From: Bacteroidota bacterium
Lineage (GTDB): Bacteria; Bacteroidota; Bacteroidia; Bacteroidales; UBA1715
NCBI GenBank assembly: GCA_029266015.1
Contig: JAJUFK010000052.1
Coordinates: forward strand, 1 to 12,269
Length of the DNA stretch: 12,269 nt
Direction of reading: 5' to 3'
Shown here in pieces: positions 8,619 through 12,269 of this stretch. Under the pieces are notes generated by a model. That model did no database searches. It was not told the origin of the DNA and saw only the letters and a program-made list of their open reading frames with translations. Numbering within the stretch: the stretch's first letter is position 1; each line of letters opens with the position of its first letter. A program made the position numbers and the translations under genes.

Positions 8619-9228
8619 AAAATATTATGTTGTTTGGAAAGGACACCAAACAGGAATATTTACATCGTGGAATATATGCAAACCATTGATAGAAGGTTAT
8701 AAAGGAGCTGTTTATAAATCGTTTGATACTTATGAAGAAGCTAAAGAAGCTTTTGAAAATCAACAAGCACAAACTATACGCAACCAACATTTATCTAAAA
8801 AACAAAGAACAATTACTGCATATCCAATTCAAGACAGCTTAGCCGTAGATGCCGCATGCAGTGGTAACCCGGGACCTATGGAGTATAGAGGTGTATATGT
8901 AAAAACCGGACAAGAACTTTTTAGAATTGGACCATTACAAGATGGAACAAATAATATTGGAGAATTTTTAGCAATTGTTCATGGCTTAGCTTATTTAAAA
9001 AAAATTCAATCAAACATACCTATTTATACAGATTCTGTAACTGCTTTGAGTTGGATAAAAAACAAACTCTGTAAAACTACAGTAAATGAAACTTCTCGCA
9101 ACGAAAAAATTTTTGAACTTATTGACAGAGCAGAACATTGGCTTACACACAATACGTATAACAACCAAATTTTAAAATGGGACACTCAACAATGGGGTGA
9201 AATTCCTGCAGATTTTGGAAGAAAATAA
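8611..9228 (+). CDS. rnhA: Ribonuclease HI with N-terminal hybrid-binding domain
   Basis: A 205-residue endonuclease that cuts the RNA strand of RNA:DNA hybrids, removing primers and R-loops. Residues 1-53 (KKYYVVWKGHQTGIFTSWN, then YKSFDTYEEAKEAF) form the small RNase HI N-terminal hybrid-binding domain, also called caulimovirus viroplasmin-like. A linker of about 20 residues follows. The catalytic domain starts at LAVDAACSGNPGP. The acidic quartet is complete: D80, E118 in NNIGEFLAIVHGL, D141 in YTDSVTALSWI and D201 in IPADFGRK. The gene overlaps the panE end by eight bases, so its translation may depend on that of panE. At the 3' end it converges with ribF, with one base between the stops. 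Assignment is secure from domain order and active-site residues. Confidence 0.95.
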   Translation: MAKKYYVVWKGHQTGIFTSWNICKPLIEGYKGAVYKSFDTYEEAKEAFENQQAQTIRNQHLSKKQRTITAYPIQDSLAVDAACSGNPGPMEYRGVYVKTGQELFRIGPLQDGTNNIGEFLAIVHGLAYLKKIQSNIPIYTDSVTALSWIKNKLCKTTVNETSRNEKIFELIDRAEHWLTHNTYNNQILKWDTQQWGEIPADFGRK

Positions 9229-9229
9229 A

Positions 9230-10156
9230 TTATTGCAAAATTCTTTTTGCTATTTCTATATCATGCTTAATAGCAGATTGAAGTTCTTGCAATGAATCAT
9301 ACTTTTGTTCATCGCGTATTCGTTCAACAAAATATACTCGAATATATTGATTATACAAATCACTATCAAAATCAAGCAAATAAACTTCAATAGTGGGTTT
9401 AGTATTATGTTCATCAATTGTAGGATTAAGCCCTACACTTGTTACCGATTTATATACAACATTATTATACAACACCCGAGTAACATAAACACCAATAGCC
9501 GGAATAAGTTTATATTCTGATTCGGGTAACACATTAGCTGTTGGAATACCTATAGTGCGACCAATTTTTCGCCCTTGTTGAACAGTCCCTGCAATAGAAT
9601 ACGTATAGCTTAAATATTCGCCGGCTTTATGTACATCGCCTATTTGCAATGCGTGCCTCACTTTTGTTGAACTTATATTTACCTGTTCCAATGTAAATGC
9701 CGGAATTTCTTGAACATCAAATCCCAATTGAATACCAAGTGACTTCATGAGTACAAAATCACCTTGACCGTGTTTACCATATCTATGATCATACCCTATA
9801 ATTACCTTTGAAGCTCCAATACCTTTATGTAAAATTTCAACAACATAATCATGAGCAGAATATTGAGAAAATTCATGCGTAAATGGCAGAATTATACAAT
9901 GGTCTATACCTATTTCAGCCAGTAACGATAATTTTTCATCTAAGGTTGATAACATTTTAAAATCATGAGTTTTACCAAAAAACACTTGAGGATGCGGCCA
10001 AAAAGTAAGAACAACAGATTCTCCGTTAATTACCGATGCTTCTAACATTACATGTTGCAACAATGCCCTATGGCCAACATGCACTCCATCGAACATACCT
10101 ATAGTTACAACAGCATTAGTAGCAGAAAAATCTTTAAGAGAATGATAAATATTCAT
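9230..10156 (-). CDS. ribF: Bifunctional riboflavin kinase / FAD synthetase
   Basis: RibF phosphorylates riboflavin to FMN and adenylates FMN to FAD in the cytosol. With the start at 10156 it has 308 residues, the normal length. The N-terminal FMN adenylyltransferase domain (~1-170) has GMFDGVHVGH (the HxGH nucleotide motif, H26-H29), TFWPHPQVFF, IIGYDHRYGKHGQGDF and ISSTKVR (161-167). The C-terminal riboflavin kinase domain has GRKIGRTIGIPTAN (ATP-binding GxPTAN, 203-208), VGLNPTI, the catalytic-Glu strand EVYLLDFD and a final RIRDEQKYDSLQELQ segment. All hallmarks are present. An upstream in-frame ATG at 10180, overlapping the lepA stop by eight bases, would add MIKNLFQT; the start at 10156 is preferred because MNIYHSL is the usual family beginning and it leaves a 16-base gap to lepA. 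It is likely co-transcribed with lepA. No FMN riboswitch is visible. Confidence 0.95.
   Translation of the reverse strand: MNIYHSLKDFSATNAVVTIGMFDGVHVGHRALLQHVMLEASVINGESVVLTFWPHPQVFFGKTHDFKMLSTLDEKLSLLAEIGIDHCIILPFTHEFSQYSAHDYVVEILHKGIGASKVIIGYDHRYGKHGQGDFVLMKSLGIQLGFDVQEIPAFTLEQVNISSTKVRHALQIGDVHKAGEYLSYTYSIAGTVQQGRKIGRTIGIPTANVLPESEYKLIPAIGVYVTRVLYNNVVYKSVTSVGLNPTIDEHNTKPTIEVYLLDFDSDLYNQYIRVYFVERIRDEQKYDSLQELQSAIKHDIEIAKRILQ
9235..9250. terminator. Possible bidirectional hairpin between rnhA and ribF
   Basis: GCAAAA and TTTTGC form a perfect six-base-pair stem around a four-base TTCT loop, just beyond the rnhA stop and inside the last codons of ribF. Read on the minus strand it is followed by an A/T-rich tract ending in several Ts (AATAATTTATTTT), and on the plus strand by TATTTC. 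Since the two genes converge with one base between them, any terminator must lie here or inside the genes. The stem is short and mostly A:T, so this is only a candidate. Confidence 0.3.
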
Positions 10157-10172
10157 TGTTTGAAAAAGGTTT

Positions 10173-11963
10173 TTAATCATTCAGTTTTAGTACTGCCAAA
10201 AATGCTTTTTGAGGCACTTCTACATTACCAACTTGCTTCATACGTTTTTTGCCTTTTTTCTGTTTTTCAAGTAATTTTCGTTTACGAGAAATATCACCAC
10301 CATAACATTTTGCAGTAACATCTTTACGAACAGCTTTTACCGTTTCACGAGCAATAACTTTACTCCCTATTGCTGCTTGAATAGCAACATCAAACTGTTG
10401 TCGAGGTATTAACTCTTTTAATTTTTCACAGATTTTTTTACCAAATTCATACGCATTACTAGTATGAATTAAAGCAGAAAGAGCATCTACAGGTTCACCA
10501 TTCAATAAAATATCGAGTTTTGCTAATTTTGATTCTCTATAACCAATTACATGATAATCAAACGATGCATATCCCTTTGAAATACTTTTGAGTTTATCAT
10601 AAAAATCAAAAACTATTTCACCTAAAGGCATTTCAAAGGTTACTTCTACCCTATTACCGGTCATATATGTTTGACTCTTTAAAATACCACGTTTGCCTAT
10701 ACACAAACTCATAATAGGCCCTATATATTCGGCATTTGTAATAATTTGGGCATGAATATACGGTTCTTCTATATAATCAATTTTTGAAGGATCGGGTAAA
10801 TCGGTGGGGTTATTTACAACTATTCGTTCTTGTTTTTTCGTATAACATACATACGACACGTTTGGAGTAGTTGTAATTACACTCATATCAAACTCTCTGT
10901 CCAAGCGTTCTTGAATAATTTCCATATGCAACAAACCAAGAAATCCACAACGAAATCCAAAACCAAGAGCCAATGAAGATTCCGGTTCATAGGTTAATGA
11001 AGCATCATTTAATTGCAATTTTTCCATTGAAGCACGCAATTCTTCATAATCTTCGGTATCAATGGGATAAATACCTGCAAAAACCATCGGTTTTACATCT
11101 TCAAAACCTGAAATTGCTTTTTCACAAGGATTTAGTGTATGTGTTATAGTGTCACCAACCTTTACTTCTTTTGAAGTTTTAATACCGGAAATAATATACC
11201 CCACATCTCCTGTTCCTACCAAATCACGAGGAATCATATCCAATCTGAGAATACCAACCTCATCGGCCTCGTATTCTTTTTTGGTATTTACAAATTTTAC
11301 TTTATCACCTTTTCGTATTACACCATTTACTACTTTAAAATAGGCAATAATTCCTCGAAACGAATTAAAAACCGAATCAAAAATCAATGCCTGTAACGGA
11401 GCATCGGGACTACCTTTTGGCGATGGTACTTTTTCAACAATTGTTTCTAATATTTTATCTACTCCCAATCCGGTTTTACCACTTGCTTCAAGAATATCTT
11501 CACGTTTACAACCAATCAATTCTACTATTTGGTCTTTTACCTCTTCGGGCATAGCACTAGGTAAATCCATTTTATTAAGCACCGGAATAATTTCCAAATC
11601 ATGCTCAATAGCTAAATATAAATTTGAAATTGTTTGAGCCTGAATACCTTGGGTTGCATCTACAATAAGGAGAGCACCTTCGCATGCTGCAATAGAACGA
11701 GAAACTTCATACGAAAAATCAACATGCCCCGGAGTATCTATTAAATTCAATGTATATGTTTCGCCTTTATATACATAATCCATTTGAATAGCATGACTTT
11801 TTATGGTAATACCGCGTTCACGTTCCAAATCCATATTATCGAGCACTTGCTCTTGTGCATCACGTTCTGATATGGTATTGGTTACTTCAAGCAGCCTATC
11901 AGCTAATGTACTTTTACCATGATCAATATGTGCTATAATGCAAAAATTACGAATATACTTCAT
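10173..11963 (-). CDS. lepA: Elongation factor 4 (ribosome back-translocase GTPase)
   Basis: LepA/EF-4 is a translational GTPase that acts on ribosomes, linked to back-translocation of stalled complexes and to ribosome assembly. At 596 residues it is full length. The GTPase domain has G1 AHIDHGKST (11-19), the switch I region ERERGITIKSH, G3 DTPGHVDF (76-83) with the catalytic His, and G4 NKMD (130-133). EF-G-like domains II, III and V follow, including GFRCGFLGLLHMEIIQERLD. The LepA-specific C-terminal domain runs to the end, with KCYGGDISRKRKLLEKQKKG, KKRMKQ and VPQKAFLAVLKL. Nothing is missing. The ATG at 11963 gives the standard MKYIRNFCIIAH N-terminus. It is the first gene of a minus-strand pair with ribF. 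About 190 bases separate it from a probable transposase gene on the same strand, and that gap holds candidate promoter boxes. Confidence 0.98.
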   Translation of the reverse strand: MKYIRNFCIIAHIDHGKSTLADRLLEVTNTISERDAQEQVLDNMDLERERGITIKSHAIQMDYVYKGETYTLNLIDTPGHVDFSYEVSRSIAACEGALLIVDATQGIQAQTISNLYLAIEHDLEIIPVLNKMDLPSAMPEEVKDQIVELIGCKREDILEASGKTGLGVDKILETIVEKVPSPKGSPDAPLQALIFDSVFNSFRGIIAYFKVVNGVIRKGDKVKFVNTKKEYEADEVGILRLDMIPRDLVGTGDVGYIISGIKTSKEVKVGDTITHTLNPCEKAISGFEDVKPMVFAGIYPIDTEDYEELRASMEKLQLNDASLTYEPESSLALGFGFRCGFLGLLHMEIIQERLDREFDMSVITTTPNVSYVCYTKKQERIVVNNPTDLPDPSKIDYIEEPYIHAQIITNAEYIGPIMSLCIGKRGILKSQTYMTGNRVEVTFEMPLGEIVFDFYDKLKSISKGYASFDYHVIGYRESKLAKLDILLNGEPVDALSALIHTSNAYEFGKKICEKLKELIPRQQFDVAIQAAIGSKVIARETVKAVRKDVTAKCYGGDISRKRKLLEKQKKGKKRMKQVGNVEVPQKAFLAVLKLND

Positions 11964-12011
11964 GAGTTCTTATAAAAATGTATAAAAATTTGCTATTCAA
12001 CTGTGTATATA

Positions 12012-12019
12012 CAAATATA
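12012..12019 (-). promoter_or_regulatory. Candidate -7 box for lepA, proximal
   Basis: On the minus strand this reads TATATTTG, an exact match to the Bacteroidota -7 consensus TAnnTTTG, 48 bases upstream of the lepA ATG. Transcription would start a few bases further on and give a leader of about 40 A/T-rich bases. No clear TTG or TTTG -33 element is seen at the expected 17-23 base spacing, so the call rests on this box and its position. Confidence 0.4.
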
Positions 12020-12050
12020 TGCACTCCATTTAGCAGCATTTGTTTCTTAA

Positions 12051-12105
12051 GCCGCAAATATAATAAAAAACATTCGCAAATAGTACGCATAAAAAAATAG
12101 GCATT
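12051..12105. repeat. Imperfect tandem direct repeat upstream of lepA
   Basis: Two units of about 24 and 31 bases share the ordered blocks CGCAAATA, then ATAAAAAA (first copy AATAAAAAA), then CATT: 12053-12074 and 12075-12105. The second copy has extra bases between the blocks. The match is imperfect and A-rich, so it may be a decayed duplication or low-complexity coincidence. It overlaps the distal candidate promoter box. Confidence 0.3.
12055..12062 (-). promoter_or_regulatory. Candidate -7 box for lepA, distal
   Basis: A second exact TATATTTG on the minus strand, 43 bases upstream of the proximal box. A minus-strand TTTG (12077-12080) lies 14 bases before it, closer than the usual -33 spacing. 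It may be a second start point or a chance match in an AT-rich region. Confidence 0.3.
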
Positions 12106-12130
12106 TGAAAGTATAATTTCTTGTTTTTTA

Positions 12131-12269
12131 TCACTGCTGATGCGTTAATATTTAATCACTAAATAAATTTCTTTGTTCTTTGACATTTTGATTAGTTTGA
12201 AATTCTGTGAGTAATTCTCGTATAGATGTTTTATCGAATACAGATATGCTCAAAATTTGCATTATTTCA
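12131..12269 (-). mobile_element. End of a probable IS4-family insertion sequence, partial
   Basis: This covers the transposase tail and its short 3' flank. The element continues past the right edge. The left boundary is approximate: the likely terminal repeat lies near TCACTGCTGATGCGTTAA (12131-12148), just downstream of the transposase stop, but without the other end neither the inverted repeat nor a target-site duplication can be confirmed. The element is oriented like lepA and inserted upstream of its promoter region. Confidence 0.5.
12152..12269 (-). CDS. IS4-family transposase, C-terminal tail (5' partial)
   Basis: On the minus strand a frame is open from the window edge to a TAA at 12152-12154, giving 38 residues. 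They begin EIMQILSISVFDKTSIRELL and end NVKEQRNLFSD. The pattern ILSIS-x2-DKT-x2-(R/K)ELL followed by a polar tail ending in NLF closely resembles, from memory, the C-terminus of Bacteroidota IS4-family DDE transposases with an N-terminal DUF4372 domain, which commonly end with a YEILQILSIS-x-LDKTP-like helix. The DDE catalytic core would lie outside the window. Whether the transposase is intact cannot be judged. An internal ATG at 12262 could in principle start a 36-residue peptide, but a longer gene cut by the window is far more likely. Confidence 0.6.
   Translation of the reverse strand, partial: EIMQILSISVFDKTSIRELLTEFQTNQNVKEQRNLFSD

Noticed and set aside
10157..10180. Upstream ATG for ribF overlapping the lepA stop.
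   Set aside because: It adds eight residues not expected in the family, while M at 10156 starts the usual NIYHSL beginning. It is kept as an alternative because the overlap could couple translation.
11149..11343. Plus-strand open frame of 64 codons inside lepA.
   Set aside because: It is antisense to the conserved lepA coding sequence and shows no independent features.
12174..12185. TGTTCTTTGACA on the plus strand resembles the rRNA antitermination boxA (10 of 12 bases match E. coli TGCTCTTTAACA), hinting at a 16S rRNA gene beyond the edge.
   Set aside because: The same bases are explained as the antisense of transposase-tail codons NVKEQ, no rRNA-type promoter is seen upstream, and a 12-base match is weak. 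Sequence beyond 12269 would settle it: 16S rRNA would revive the idea.
12225..12269. A plus-strand frame from ATG at 12225 stays open to the window end.
   Set aside because: Only about 15 codons are visible, there is no promoter or ribosome-binding signal, and it lies opposite the more convincing minus-strand transposase tail.

Overview
The window is ordinary chromosomal DNA of a low-GC member of the Bacteroidota, probably Bacteroidales or a relative. The evidence is the AT-rich composition, promoter boxes of the Bacteroidota type (TAnnTTTG), start codons without a clear Shine-Dalgarno sequence, and characteristic family variants: SurA-like chaperones in series, RNase HI with a hybrid-binding N-terminal domain, and a RibF with the GYDHRYG motif. 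The code is standard, with both TAA and TGA used as stops.

Left part, plus strand. The window opens inside coaD (phosphopantetheine adenylyltransferase, N-terminus cut off by the window edge). Its stop overlaps the start of an exported thioredoxin-fold protein that has lost the first cysteine of the CxxC motif. After a 120-base gap with a probable promoter comes a tightly packed six-gene run: guaB (IMP dehydrogenase), a large periplasmic double-parvulin isomerase, a lipoprotein with a SurA-like N-terminus and a degenerate isomerase region, a SurA-type double-parvulin chaperone, a PanE-family ketopantoate reductase and RNase HI. Gaps are 33 bases or less, or the genes overlap, so this is probably one transcription unit. 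The three middle genes look like an outer-membrane-protein chaperone cassette. guaB, panE and rnhA are housekeeping genes for GMP synthesis, pantothenate/CoA synthesis and RNA:DNA hybrid removal.

Right part, minus strand. lepA (elongation factor 4) is followed by ribF (riboflavin kinase/FAD synthetase). ribF converges on rnhA with a single base between the stop codons, and a small hairpin there could serve both directions. Upstream of lepA are two Bacteroidota -7 promoter boxes. The last ~120 bases hold the C-terminal tail of what appears to be an IS4-family transposase on the minus strand, so an insertion sequence probably sits just upstream of lepA and continues beyond the window.

I see no CRISPR array, rRNA, tRNA, phage module or clearly new multi-gene system. 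The points most worth a second look are the IS remnant at the right edge, the thioredoxin-fold protein with an altered active site, the degenerate middle member of the chaperone cassette, and the PanE homologue lacking two conserved active-site asparagines.
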